Below, one piece after another: positions 1 through 10,645 of a stretch of 41,112 bases of DNA. The translations under genes and the position numbers were made by a program. Positions within the stretch are counted from its first letter, which is position 1. Each line of letters starts with the position of its first letter. Under the pieces are notes generated by a model. It saw only the letters and a list, made by a program, of their open reading frames with translations, was not told where the DNA came from and searched no databases. Source of the DNA: Elysia marginata. Its lineage: Eukaryota; Mollusca; Gastropoda; Plakobranchidae. The stretch covers positions 194,345 to 235,456 of the forward strand of contig BMAT01003935.1 in the NCBI GenBank assembly GCA_019649035.1, read 5' to 3'.

Positions 1-22
1 CAAAAAAAAAAAAAAAAAAAAA
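1..22. repeat. Poly-A run at the window edge
   Basis: The window opens with a C followed by about 21 A, then mixed AT-rich sequence. It could be the poly-A tail of a retroposed element lying outside the window, or simple low complexity; nothing upstream is visible to decide. Confidence 0.8.
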
Positions 23-389
23 GAAATGCCCATAATATCACATAGTTACTTTTGTCAAGTTGACACAAATACACACATTGACCGATACGATTGCCGTTAG
101 AATTAAAACTGTAGAATTGTTTACGCAGCTCTATGTTATGAAATACAGTACACCTGCACAAAAAAGTTTTCTGTACAAAGATTATGCATTGATATTTACA
201 TTTAAATCCATAGGCCTAAAGGCTTGGACCTGCTCCCTAAACAGGCATGTTTTTCAAGTATAAGGTTGTGGGACCCCTATCAGATAGGCTGTTTGTTCAC
301 GGACTGGAACTACGTTTTTGCAAGAAACTATTTTGTTGCAAAACGCCAGTCTTTTTAAAGACTCAACCTTCCCTTACATGATTGCAAAA
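23..389. other. Unassigned AT-rich sequence
   Basis: I see no coding signature, RNA gene or repeat here. The longest open frames are under 70 codons and have no recognisable motif. Confidence 0.5.
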
Positions 390-447
390 AACTTCTTCTT
401 CTTCTTCAGCTTCTTCTTCTTCTTCTTCTTCTTCTCCTCCTCCTTCT
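390..447. repeat. (TTC)n microsatellite
   Basis: An imperfect CTT/TTC trinucleotide run. The phenylalanine- and serine-rich open frame that crosses it is a translation artefact of the repeat. Confidence 0.9.
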
Positions 448-1339
448 TTGTCTTCTCTTGGATAATAATTCTTTTTAATCCACTCGACACAAGGGGGTAA
501 TCGTTAGAAAAGGGTTGAAGGGGGTGGGGGTGGGTGCTGGGCTACACCGAGTTTATAAAAAGTAGCTTCCAATCGAACTGGCGATTAGGTTCAAATTTGC
601 AAGGTTTTTGTCAAGCTAGTAGTATATGTATATTTTTCCATTCTGATTCATTACCGATCAGAGTATCACTCAAATGAAAAGTGCAAAGTGCTTTGAGATA
701 GATGTTAAAATGTAGGTATACAATTTTTATTACAGGAATTATGTGATAATTTGCAAATGTAAATGAAATTTATAAAGTTCGTAGGGTTATATATGGTAAA
801 TGAAATGGTTTGGATTCAATTTTTTCTGAATCAGCTTAAAGTAATTTTTGGTTTGAACCAAACAAGGTTTCAAAAGGTGCAGTTTTAATCTTTACAGCTT
901 AATAACCTTTACGTACTCTGTCAGTTTCTTTGTGCTGTGTCACCAGCTACCTACAGGCTACAGTATAGGAATCAAGGCTTGTGTGAGATATTATCCAAAG
1001 ATTACAATCTCAATAAAAATCAATAGCCTAGATGAAGGAAAAAAAGGTATCGAAGAAAGATGTATGGTCCCAGATTTGAGGCGTCACAATCCCTCTAGTA
1101 CGACGCGTGCTTAAGGTCGGCACGTGGCCCTTTTCAAATTGAATACGAACGTGAAATCAAAGTCTGCCTGAATTTGCGAGGTTACAATTTGTATGCCGAT
1201 CGCCCAGCAAGTATTTTCAATATGAAAGAAAAGCGTTCATTGAGTTTCAGCTGAACGTAGGTAAAAAGTCCTACATCGTTTCCGAACGGTATAGCCAGTC
1301 TGCTGTGCATTGTCTGGTTGTCTGTGATATTCCGCTATT
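448..1339. other. Unassigned intergenic sequence before the LINE
   Basis: This stretch has no recognisable coding or repeat content, apart from a short G-rich patch near 505-540. The part from about 1100 to 1339 is somewhat less AT-rich. It shows no LINE endonuclease motifs, so the neighbouring LINE was probably truncated before or during insertion. Confidence 0.45.
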
Positions 1340-1355
1340 GGAAACCTTGTCTTTA

Positions 1356-3116
1356 TTTGAAAAACCGTGGGTCACTAAAGAACTTAGAGAACTTTTGAGA
1401 AAGAAAAGACAAGCCCACAAAAATAATGATCTCGAAGAAATGAGAAAGATAACAAAAAGAATAAAAAAACATGTTAAAGTAGCTAAAGATATTTACAAGA
1501 AAAAACTAGAGGAGGAATTTACATAAAAAAAACCCTAAAAAAAACATGGGATTGCCTTAAGCAGATTACGGGCAGTGGCAAAGATAGAGTGAAAGTTAAA
1601 GTATCTAACGAATTAAGCTACGCCAACGAACTCAATCGATTCTACTGTCGCTTTGATATCTTTGACTTTGAAAAAGAACAGGAATCAGTAAAAAGAGACC
1701 TTTTGTCAAAACTAGTAAGACCTCACCTAGAAGTAACTGAGAAGACTGTTGAAAAAGAATTTAGTAAGTTACAGCCAGGAAAAGCCATGGGCCCCAGATA
1801 AAATACCTGGACGTATTTTGAAAGAATGTCGCAGTCAGCTGTCCTTTATTTTTGCATTCTTATTTAATCAGTCGCTTTCTCATCACACCATTCCAGCAGT
1901 ATGGAAGAAGTCCGAAATAATACCAGTCCCCAAAAGTAAATCTGCAAAAAATCTTAACGACTTCAGACCTGTGGCGCTTACCTCCGTAGCATTTAGAAAG
2001 AATTGTTTTGGGGCACTTACTTCAAGATTCTGAAAATCAGTTTGATCCAATGCAATTTGCCTACAGAAAAAACAGAAGTGTAGACGATGCTCTATTAGTA
2101 TCTCTAAATAACATCACTAAACATCTAGATGTACCAAAATCTTATGCTAGGGTACTTTTTATAGACTTTTCATCGGCTTTTAATACGATTCAACCTCATC
2201 TTCTGGCGCAGAAATTAATTGCACTCAATGTTAACACATCAACAATCTTATGGATCATAGAATTCCTTACGCATAGAACACAATATGTTAATTTAAATGG
2301 TAAACGTTCGGAGACACTAGTAACAAACACAGGTGCGCCCCAGGGGTGTGTGTTGTCTCCAGTTTTATATCAATCTATACTAATGATTATAGAACAAAAG
2401 ATGAAAATATCTGTCTCATTAAATTTGCCGATGACACTACTTTGCATGGTCTCTTAAGCAACTCCGAGGAAGCCTACAGGTCTGAAGTTAACAGATTCTG
2501 TGAATGGTGCAAGAACAACCATCTTACTTTAAACGTGGACAAAACAAAAGAAATAGTTTTTGATTATAGAAGGAAGAAAGAACCTCTTAACCCACTATTA
2601 ATCGATTGGAAAACTGTATCTATTGTCGATAGCTGCAAGTACTTAGGTCTAAAAATAGACTCTAAACTAAATTGGAGCAATCACGCTGACGATGTTTGTA
2701 AAAAGGTTAACCAAAGGCTACACTTTCTACGAAAATTAAGGTCGTTTAAAGTCAATCCTGAAATTCTTCTCTTGTTTTATAAAGCCAAAATTGAAAGCAT
2801 CATCACCTATGGTATAAATTGCTGGGGATGGTTGATCATGACAAAAGATAAAGAGAGGATAAACAGATTAATAAGGAAGTCTGAAAAGATTGTAAAAAGA
2901 ACACTTACACCAATAGATTGCCTGTCTGAAGACCACGATGAGAAGAAAGCTAAAACAATTCTAAAAGAACTAACCCATCCGTTAAACAAACAGTTCCTCC
3001 TATCCTCTCGTAGTGGCAAGATCATACAACCAATTGCAAAAACAGAGAGATATCGAAGGTCCTTTATTCCATCTGCATCTGCGCTACTGAGAAGACTTAA
3101 GTCTTGCGATACATAG
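1356..3116 (+). pseudogene. LINE ORF2 reverse transcriptase, frameshifted
   Basis: Read from 1356, homology moves through five frame segments: about 1356-1523, 1526-1790, 1793-1988, 1993-2368 and 2370-3116. At least four frameshifts separate them. One lies in the A-run near 1525, one near 1790, one near 1988 that also removes several residues, and one near 2369. The RT core is easy to read: FIDFSSAFN (first catalytic Asp, codon near 2164), GAPQGCVLSP near 2335-2360, and FADDT near 2424-2438 with both catalytic Asp present. The downstream YLGLKID and FLRKL segments are typical of CR1-group thumb regions. The protein cannot be made from this copy. The enzyme would normally copy its own RNA into a nicked chromosomal site. 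Confidence 0.9.
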
Positions 3117-3330
3117 ATACATGGGCAACTGGAACGTTAGGCATTTTACAACGATATCCTATTTAATGTATGCAATAGGATGTATTTATAGAAAACATTG
3201 TAATGTACAAATGTTAAGCTTTATTTTTAAGAATGTACATGTGTGGAAAAATGAAATGTTTGTCATAAACTTATATATGTAATGAAACGCTGTCCAAGAC
3301 AAATTTCCCACTGGGACGAATAAAGATTCA

Positions 3331-3355
3331 TCATCATCTTCATCATCATCATTTC
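3331..3355 (+). repeat. (TCA)n tail of the LINE
   Basis: An imperfect TCA/ATC run directly follows the AATAAAG at the LINE 3' end. Short microsatellite tails like this are characteristic of CR1-group LINEs, so it probably marks the insertion point. Confidence 0.8.
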
Positions 3356-3357
3356 GT

Positions 3358-3837
3358 TGCAACAGGTGTATTGTTCTTTTCTCCCACTTCGTTGTTTTCC
3401 TATTGAGCTGGTGGTTATCAATGGAAATAAAGATCGCCTTTAGTAAGGCATAATGATGTTAAAATTTAGCAACAGTTTGGATGTACCAAAGATTATAGAA
3501 ATGACAGAGGGCGAAACAGGTGGTACAGGAAAGGAGTAACAACTTTTAAAAGGTGGGGATGCATGAGAAATCCAAATGATTACTATCTTTTTCCTATTTC
3601 AAAAGAAGAAAAGATTAAAATTCTCTCCAAAGATGAGCCAATAACTTGCCCCAGGGGCAAACATAGCAACAGTAAATCAGTTTTGATTGTTCTTGCTTGA
3701 ATAATTTTGAAACAGTTTGAATGTAAGTTGATATATCGAAGCCAGTTTGTCACAGGTACGTTTTAATTAAAGAAAAAACTAAGTGAAAGTCAACCAATCA
3801 ATTTATCGAACTATCAGCTTTGAAAAGACTTTAGAAT
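3358..3837. other. Unassigned AT-rich sequence
   Basis: No coding or repeat signature recognised between the LINE tail and the AGATCT-rich block. Confidence 0.5.
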
Positions 3838-4060
3838 TCATTTTCTACTAGATCTAGAGTGAGGTCGAGAATTCAAATCTAGAGTGCTAGATCTAGAATT
3901 AGGAACCTAGATCTAGATCTAGATAGATTCTATAGGCTTAGATTCTAGTTTAGTTTTAGAATCTAGATCTAGATTTAAGACTTTTCTGGAAGAGATCAGT
4001 TTAAAAGTTTAGTTAATTCAGTAGGAGTCCTAGATCTATAAATTCTTCAGGGAAGGACTA
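3838..4060. repeat. AGATCT/TCTAGA-rich low-complexity block
   Basis: Palindromic hexamers AGATCT, CTAGAT and TCTAGA recur many times, in places back to back (near 3910-3925 and 3965-3975). It is not a clean tandem repeat: the hexamers are mixed with single-base variants, as in a decayed hexanucleotide array. The same words recur at 4440-4930, 5990-6010, 23740-23920, 26990-27150 and 28740-28870, so this composition belongs to a dispersed repeat type. Confidence 0.7.
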
Positions 4061-4102
4061 TCACACAGCCGATAAACTGTGACAAACTGGGCCTTTGACA
4101 AA

Positions 4103-4105
4103 NNN
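4103..4105. other. Three-base assembly gap (NNN)
   Basis: Three undetermined bases in otherwise ordinary sequence; probably an unresolved join or masked call. Confidence 0.95.
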
Positions 4106-4227
4106 ACACAGTTCATCTATTCTAAATGAGTTATAGAGCAAAAGTCTATTATAAAGGGTCATCCCAACACAATCATTTTTTGTCGACCAGAAAAAGCCAC
4201 TTGAGGGGGAAAGCAAAGGAATTAATT

Positions 4228-4930
4228 TTATTTTGATACTGAAAATATCTTGTATGAGGTTTTTGCATGATCAAAGCTAAGAGCAGTGACTTTTTTTTTA
4301 TCTGCACTCATAAGCCTGAAACTGCCGTAACCTTCAAAAACCTTACACGCAGAGCCTAGAGAGCCTGAGATGAAAAAGAAAGAAAACATAACACGTAGAT
4401 CGGTAGAACCTAGATTAGAAGAAAAATGGCGCCCCAACCCCAGGGTAGATCTAGGCCTAGACCTTTTAGATGTAGCTCTAAATCTACATTTAATCGATTT
4501 CTAGTTCTATGTAAGGATTTTTGACAATAGTTTCGATTTTAGATTTAGATCTAAACTAGATTCTACAAAATTCAACGAACGAAGTTAGGAGTAGGGATCT
4601 TTATTTTGCTTGTATGGTTTTCCGCCCACTATTTTACGAAAGGTGGAAGAACACCGAAACTCGAATTATAGTTTCGCCCGCTTCCCAAATTCGAATATAA
4701 ATCTATATTAAATCTAGATCTAAAATCTAGATTGAGTATCTAAAATATAGCTGAGATCTAAAAATTATTCTACGTAATTTAAATTTAGATCCACATAGAT
4801 CTAGAAGATTTATTGGTATAAAATCTAAATTAGGCCTAGATCTGGTTCAGGTTTTGCGCATCATGTTTTCTTTCGTTTTAAGCTGTGCATCTCTGGTTTT
4901 CTTCCGTCTTAGGTTAGGCCTAGGGCTTAG
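4228..4930. repeat. Degenerate AGATCT-rich interspersed repeat, copy A
   Basis: It begins with a segment containing GATACTGAAAATATC and TTTTTGCATG (about 4231-4310). It then has a GGTGGAAGAACACCG segment near 4642, an AGATCT-rich middle, and a TTTTGCGCATCATGTTTTCT segment near 4852 followed by TTCGTTTTA. The same landmarks in the same order recur in copy B (5250-6090). The later part also recurs at 26780-27070 and 28380-28640. No protein is encoded. Strand is undefined because no element ends are known. Confidence 0.6.
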
Positions 4931-5249
4931 GCTCTAGGACTGGTGTTATGTTTTCTTCTACATGTATTCCAATGAAAGTGACGGTTGAGAATTTGTGCGA
5001 TAAGGCCCATCGAATACAAATTTTCAATGTCCCCCAATCGCGACAAGATATTTTCTTGTTCCCGTTTTGCACTCTGCATTAGAGCAGATGAAATCTTATC
5101 TGTCCACAAGCTCGACATCATAACAAAAACCTGCATGAACTTAAAGAAATCTCGTTAAGAAACACTTTAGAGGAAAGTCATAATATTCATTAGTGCTTAT
5201 TTCTGTTAAATCTCATTATCACATTTTTTATTTAGGCCTATAGTTACGT

Positions 5250-6090
5250 CTGACGTTTCGATACTGAAGATACTTAATCGGAGGTTCTTGCATGCTTAGA
5301 GCAACGGGCATTGACGTTATAACCCGCACTATTTAGGACGGATGGTCTGAATCTGTACATCTAACATAGGTTACTGGCAAAGAACATAAGCTTTAGTTGT
5401 TTATGCTCATAAGTTCTAGTATTAAACTTAGTTGATCTAATCACATAAATTCCCATTTCTAAGGGTCCATCTCTTCTTATTGCGTCGTTAGATGTAAGAT
5501 ACGTTTCACAAATCTGAATTTGCTTATCAGAAAATGCCAGGGTCCCAAACAAGGGACCTTTCCTTAATTCATTTTTAACCGAGCACTCTCAAACGCTGTT
5601 TTACGTCATTCCGTACAAAAGTTTGTATAAAAAGTAAGAAGATGATTTTAGACCCGTCGAAAACATGACGTAAAATACTTAGAATCAAGAAAAAGGTCCT
5701 TGGGAACCCTGATTAGAAACAATTTATTAAGGAGTATGAACTATAGCCAATTTGATCTACAAGTACCACTAGAAATTCGGGAGGCGGAAAAACACACATA
5801 ATTAAATTATAATTTCACCTTCCGAAGTTTGCCTGTTACTGAGTTAGATCTTAACTAATCATCCTTCTTTATAAAAAAAAAACCGTTTAAAACTAAATAT
5901 CTCGATAAAGATGGGTTCGTAGGATAAATTTAGGCAAGTAAAGGGAAGATAGTTGTTAGGCAATGCTTGTCAACATGACTGTTTCTAGGTCTTGATCTAG
6001 ATCTAGTCTATATTTTGCGTTTCAACTTTCATGCTTTCTTTCGCGTTATCTGAAGGTGAAGACGGAAATTTTGTCTTACACACTTAACAC
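5250..6090. repeat. Degenerate AGATCT-rich interspersed repeat, copy B
   Basis: It carries the landmarks of copy A in order: CGATACTGAAGATAC and GGTTCTTGCATG at 5258-5294, GAGGCGGAAAAACACAC near 5781, TTAGATCTTAACT near 5842, GATCTAGATCTAG near 5994, and TTTTGCGTTTCAACTTTCAT near 6013. A third start-like segment (GCTGAAAATACTTTATG) lies at 6151, so the two copies may be part of a very old tandem array with a unit of roughly 0.9-1 kb. Identity is low and I could not define boundaries. Confidence 0.55.
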
Positions 6091-6204
6091 CAAAAAATGT
6101 TGACTGGAACTAACCAAATGCGTCATAAATTCAGAATTGCCTCTTGGTGCTGAAAATACTTTATGGGAGAGGCATTTTGAATAAGAGGGAGGAACTTATC
6201 GCAC

Positions 6205-6231
6205 CCCCCCCCCACACACACACACTCACAT
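6205..6231. repeat. Poly-C followed by (CA)n
   Basis: A run of C followed directly by CA/CT dinucleotides. Confidence 0.85.
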
Positions 6232-7525
6232 ACTCTATTGATAATTCAATTAGAATACTCGAATACATTCTTGTTATGCTGGTTTCAATTTGGAAACTAT
6301 TGAAAAACAGGAACATAACATATGTATTGTTTAGCAAACGATTGTGAAAAACGGGTGGTTTCATGATTTAGGATTTATTTTGCAATGATTTCAACAATAT
6401 TATTTTTTTCATTGATGTGTTGCATTCTTTATCAAACTTAATTAACATTTCTCAGATTTTGTTCAGGTTAAAATAAACTAACGTATTTTTAGTATGGGCC
6501 TAAAAATAAAGGGCTTTATTTTTTCATCAGAGCATATCCCTTTTAAGTAAGGCTAAGCACTGCTCTTGATCGCAGTAATTTAGACCTTTTTTCACTGAGT
6601 GGCTTCAGTCTGTCACGGCCTTGCAAGACGCAAAAATATTTGTTAGGAGTGGAATTACGTCAATTGGACTCCTAAATGCAATGATACGATCATCTAGTTT
6701 TGCAAACAAGTGTGTACTTGTTGTGAGAACTAAAGTTGAAAGAAATATTAAGATGCGGAGCAGAAACATCTTATTTATCCATTCTTTATTTACAATATAT
6801 TTCAAAATAATATCAACATTATACTAATTCCATCTTTCCGTATCTCTTATGTGTAGTAAATGTAAAAAAAATAAATCTAATAAACAAAAATGTCAAACGC
6901 ACAGTTTTATTTATCTTCATTCAAACACAATGTTAACATTGAGGCCAAAGATTCGTAATTTTATCTTGTGCGCTCTTTTTAAAACTTTCACTGGTTTTTA
7001 GACAGCCTTGTATTATCTGTCTTTAGAAACTGACTTTGTCGTTGAAGAGTGGAAGATGATAAACTACATTTTCACCAAAACTCCTTAGGCATTCCCCACG
7101 TAAAAAAAAAACAACTCTATAATAATATGTTATGCAAAGATGTTTTTCACAAATGAGCAAAGAAAACAAACAAACATAACAAAAAGTTTCAACCGTAATG
7201 TGGATTATTCTCTCAAGAGAGCCTCACGCTAACGCTTGTCAAAACCAACTTTGAGCGTTCCCATAACACAATTTCCCGAGAAGTTTATCAAATGTTTTTT
7301 ATAAAGCTGATAATCTGTGATAATTCAAGCACAACTTTAACCTATATATCCAAGGTGATATTTTACTTTATTCATATCTTATGATTCTAGTAGTTCGTTT
7401 TGCAGTGATAACTACTTACGTAGTAAGAAACAAACGAAAATTCATTAACCATGAAAAAGATGCCAGTTTGAATTGTGAAATTCAGGAGAGTGTACCAACG
7501 GTTGGGAGAGTGAGGCGGGGTAGGA
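6232..7525. other. Unassigned AT-rich sequence
   Basis: Two overlapping open frames of 66-68 codons on opposite strands at 6605-6827 have no recognisable motif and are probably chance. No RNA gene or repeat recognised. Confidence 0.5.
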
Positions 7526-7706
7526 GAGGAGAAAGAGAGTGAGAGAGAGAGGGAGAGATAGATAGATAGATAGATAGAAAGATAGATAGATAGAGGGAGA
7601 GAGACATACAGACAGACAGAGAGATATATATAGAGAGAAACAGACAGACAGACAGAGATAGAGAGACAGAGAGACAGAAAAAAGGGAGAGATATTATTAT
7701 TATTAC

Positions 7707-7737
<31 letters not shown>

Positions 7738-7742
7738 ATTTA

Positions 7743-7801
<59 letters not shown>
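7526..7801. repeat. Compound microsatellite: (GA)n, (GATA)n, (GACA)n, (ATT)n, (TAG)n
   Basis: Five simple repeats lie head to tail. There is a GA-rich run (7526-7555), GATA (7555-7595), GACA/GAGA mixes (7595-7690), ATT (7690-7735), and a nearly pure TAG run of about 57 bp (7745-7801). There is no coding potential. The long perfect TAG run suggests a currently unstable, polymorphic locus. Confidence 0.95.
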
Positions 7802-8967
7802 AAGGTAAAAATACAAAAGATAACTACAAAATTTACGAAGGAGAAAATTTTAAGAAAATAAAGAGTTTATAATTTTGGAAAAGAGACAAGGGGCATGAAG
7901 TTTATAGTCGGTAAAAATATTCTCACAACCAATTCAATTCAGTTGGATGTCGCGTTTTTCAAGTTATTTATGGTGCTATTTTAAGCAATTTATTTCCGAG
8001 CTTCTTTACTTTAAGCATTGCAAAAAATTCTTAAAACTTTGTCAAGAGATATAATAATATTTTGTTTGAAATACTGAGGAAAAGAGCAAAAATGAATCTC
8101 TTTTTTGGAGGCGTTTTCTTGAACTTAAAATTTTCGAGACCCCATTTCAATTGGAACAGTCACAAGACAAAAGATTTATCCGTTGAGAACTAGTGAATAA
8201 AAAATTAACCAACACAACCGAATTGACAATAACGATTTTTTTCAAGCCATGTGGTCATCTTGTTAATAAAGCAATAATAGCTACAGAAAGTAGTACAGAG
8301 TAATGTTCATTAAAAAACTGGCTGTGAAAACTGCAGATTGAAAAAAGACATATTTTGGCTCATCATTAATTAGTTACACTAGCTGAATAACTCTTTCACG
8401 AACACGAAAATGGACTATGACTAATATCTCAACATTTTGAGAGGGTTCTTGAAACAAACTCAATGAGGCATGTTTTCTCTATTTGAAAAATTACGCATGA
8501 GTTTTGAGTATACTTAAATTTAAAGCTGTTTATTTACACGTTTCGAGAACTTAAAGCCCCTTACTTCTCTCCCTTTCTTCTTCCGCTCTTATCCTCTGTC
8601 AAACTCTCAGTATGAGATAAACGGTCTATGTAAAATGTAAAGTGACCTCTCCTTCACCAGTCGCTTCTCTGATTTTCTGCTTTTTAAACATTCTGGATTT
8701 CTCTCTAATAAAGTTGAATTTACAGCATTTGAAAAAACACCGTCTTTAACCCCTCCCTATCTTTGTTCATTGTCGTTTTCTTTCTAAGGACACCCAGGCG
8801 CCATTTTCTATTATTCATCTGGCTCTTGGTTTTAAGTCAAGAAAAGCTATAATTTTTATTCACCCCCCCCCCTTCTTTTTTTTCTTTCTGTCTCTTTTTC
8901 CACCTCTTTGTTGCCTCTCACTCCCTCTGGGTGTCTCCTCTATTTTTCTCACCTTCTTTCTATTTTA
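7802..8967. other. Unassigned AT-rich sequence, CT-rich at its end
   Basis: No gene recognised. The last 100 bp before the SINE (about 8860-8965) are pyrimidine-rich with a run of C near 8863. Confidence 0.5.
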
Positions 8968-9216
8968 CGCGCTATAGCTCAGTTGGTAGTGGCTTCGCTC
9001 CGTGGCCAAGAGGTCGCGGGTTCGAAACACAGCCGAGCACAGTCCGGGCCCCTACTGGTTGGGTCGGTGTCAGTATAATGTGACCGGCTGAGGCTAAGTC
9101 ATGGTATCTCCGCTAGTCTCTGGGTGGCAGCCCGTAAATTGTCATTGGGACCCAAGCCCTGAGAGCACCTTTGAAGTGGAATTGGGCTTGTAAAAATACC
9201 CTTCAATCAATCAATC
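8968..9216 (+). mobile_element. tRNA-derived SINE, family 1, full-length copy
   Basis: The 5' part carries an RNA polymerase III internal promoter: A box TAGCTCAGTTGG at 8975-8986 and B box GGTTCGAAAC at 9019-9028, with tRNA-like spacing. A central body with CGGTGTCAGTATAATGTGAC (about 9065-9085) follows, then a 3' part ending in an AATC tail (9204-9216). A second copy on the minus strand at 18639-18796 matches the body with about four visible substitutions, which proves this is a dispersed repeat. SINEs encode nothing and are mobilised by a partner LINE; the partner is not identifiable here. I could not find a convincing target duplication for this copy. Confidence 0.9.
8975..9028 (+). promoter_or_regulatory. 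Pol III A and B boxes in the SINE head
   Basis: TAGCTCAGTTGG (8975-8986) fits the tRNA A-box consensus and GGTTCGAAAC (9019-9028) fits the B box. Both appear intact, so this copy could be transcribed if the chromatin allows; that is inference. Confidence 0.8.
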
Positions 9217-9510
9217 CTCTCCCATCATTCAGGTAATTGAAAATGCTAACCAATTAAACTTATATAGACCCTAGTTTAATTTTTTCAATATAAAACTTTA
9301 CTTGCGTTCCTTTCTGTACCTGTTTTCTGCCTTTTAATTTAAATTTGCCTATCTCATACTCTCTTCCCTTCTCCCTCTCTCTTTGTTCGTCTTTCTCTTT
9401 CCATCAATCAATCGATTAATCTATCAATCTACGTCTAAAACTGTATAAATAATTTAAACAAGAGTGCTCATCGTTTTGATAAAACGGGGCTATTATCTAG
9501 TACTGTAAAA
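9217..9510. other. Unassigned AT-rich spacer
   Basis: Pyrimidine-rich around 9355-9410. No gene or repeat recognised. Confidence 0.5.
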
Positions 9511-9542
9511 TAAACTTATATTTTTACTGTCTTCATTGTGTT

Positions 9543-9896
9543 TCATACGTCTCCTGCCGGGGTGCACTCTTCAGGCAAGTAGTTTTGTTTCTTGTATACG
9601 GTCTTGTTATGGTTGTATTGCTCCATAAGGTGTTTTCTACAGTGAGAGCAATATTGAGGAAATAATCTCCTTTCTTTTGTTGAGGCTGGTTTTTTAAGTA
9701 ATGCATACTTTTCTGCGAAGCGGAGGTTGCACCGTTTTGTCTTTGTAGAGCATGGTAGTGCTGTTTCCAGTATCTCTCTCCATATATATATGTTTGTGTA
9801 TTTGTTGTATTGTGTAATGGTCGCTTGATGAACTACACCCGTTTGGAGACAGCTGTCTCTGAGTGGGCATGTGGCTTTGTTTCTGTAGTTGCACAT
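9543..9896 (-). pseudogene. Penelope-like C-terminal ORF remnant with deleted GIY-YIG domain
   Basis: This is an open frame of 117 codons beginning at the Cys-rich motif. Its order is C-x-Y-R (the second Cys of the usual CxC is Tyr here), CPL, CL, VVHQATIT, then the segment after the nuclease domain. The open frame survives because the internal loss of the GIY-YIG core kept the frame, not because the protein is functional. Upstream homology continues in the same strand beyond the first Met, so the Met is not a real start. Confidence 0.7.
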
Positions 9897-10140
9897 TATG
9901 TTGTTTACAGTGGTATCTTCTTCTATGGTTTTGTTGAGAGCTGACTTGCTGTGTTTGTCAATTATTTACTTTATATTGCTCATGCAACTGAAGCTGAGTT
10001 TTATCGTGTTTTTGTTGATGATCTTGTACAGCTTATTCTTTTCTGGGAAGCAACTGGTTAGTTGCCGATGTTAATGGTGACATTTTTACTATATGGTGGG
10101 CTAAACCATTTTATTTTCCTTTTTCCTGCTCCCTTTATTT
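9543..10140 (-). mobile_element. 3' fragment of a Penelope-like (Neptune-type) retroelement
   Basis: The minus strand encodes the end of a Penelope-like RT/endonuclease. A WFSPPYSKNVTINIG segment (about 10065-10110) is followed, after a frameshift near 10070, by a CFPEKNKLYKIINKNT segment. Next comes a Cys-rich stretch CNYRNKATCPLRDSCLQ (about 9845-9893), then TKTKRCNLRFAEKYALL and CSHCRKHLMEQYN. These phrases match, in order, the C-terminal region of Neptune-clade Penelope elements, where the Cys motif precedes a GIY-YIG nuclease (family knowledge). Most of the GIY-YIG core is missing: the text jumps from ATITQYN to YIWREILETAL, a loss of roughly 50 residues. An in-frame stop lies in the NIK-stop-IID segment near 9970. 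No RT catalytic core remains, so the copy is dead. Confidence 0.78.
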
Positions 10141-10204
10141 CTTTAAGTATGTCGCCGTTGTTTGCGTCTCTTTCTTCGGCCTCTCTGTGAATTAACGGCA
10201 AATA

Positions 10205-10369
10205 TTTCACACTTTGGTCGCGACCCTAGAAGGATGAATATTTCTACCTATCTACATAAAACTGGCCTTGTTTAACCTTTCTCCAAATCTGCAGCATTTA
10301 TTAAAATGCAGTCTTAAAATGAATTAGTTGTCTCCAGCACACTATTTTTTAAATACTGGTAAAATACTT
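10205..10369 (+). repeat. Diverged direct repeat, copy 1 (pair with 11115-11283)
   Basis: Landmarks shared with copy 2 in order are TTTCA..TTTGGT, TGAAT followed by CTACCTA, TGGCC..GTTT, AATCTGCAGCATTT, CTTAAAATGAAT and TGTCTCC.(A)CACACTATTTTT. The two copies are in the same orientation, about 910 bp apart. The family is unknown and no protein is encoded. Confidence 0.65.
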
Positions 10370-10645
10370 GCGAATTTTGCGGATTTAAACTAAGATAAAG
10401 GAATTGCTTTGAGTAAAGAAAAAAAATATGGCATCCAGTTGATTGAGACTGGCTATAAAAAATGAATTTTTTAGGAGAGTCGCAGGTCCCACTTAAAAGA
10501 TCCTACACTGCCCATGTTGCTCTTCTAAATAAAGAAGATAACATGATAAGCCATCAATTTAAAAAGTACCTTAAACTATATAAAAAAGTTCATTTGATAA
10601 AAAAAAGAACAGCCTCGGGCTTGTTTTGGGTCATTTAAAGAAAAA

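Larger units (their letters stand above)
1340..3357 (+). mobile_element. 5'-truncated Rex1/CR1-like non-LTR retrotransposon (LINE)
   Basis: This is a dead LINE copy. What remains of ORF2 begins in the linker between endonuclease and reverse transcriptase (a KPWVTKELRELL-type segment near 1365) and runs through the whole RT domain and thumb to a stop near 3116. A 3' UTR of about 220 bp follows. It ends in a CAAATTTCCCACTGGGACGA segment, AATAAAG, and a tail of imperfect TCA/ATC repeats. That 3' end and the RT wording resemble fish Rex1 and other CR1-group elements (family knowledge). The APE endonuclease, ORF1 and 5' UTR are absent, as expected for incomplete target-primed reverse transcription. 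I saw no clear target-site duplication. Rex1-like rather than another CR1 branch is a judgement by eye. Confidence 0.88.

Noticed and set aside
3838-4060. AGATCT clusters as a regulatory-site array or restriction-site artefact
   Set aside because: The same words occur in diverged repeats kilobases away with conserved flanking landmarks, which fits a repeat family better than a local regulatory array or a cloning artefact.
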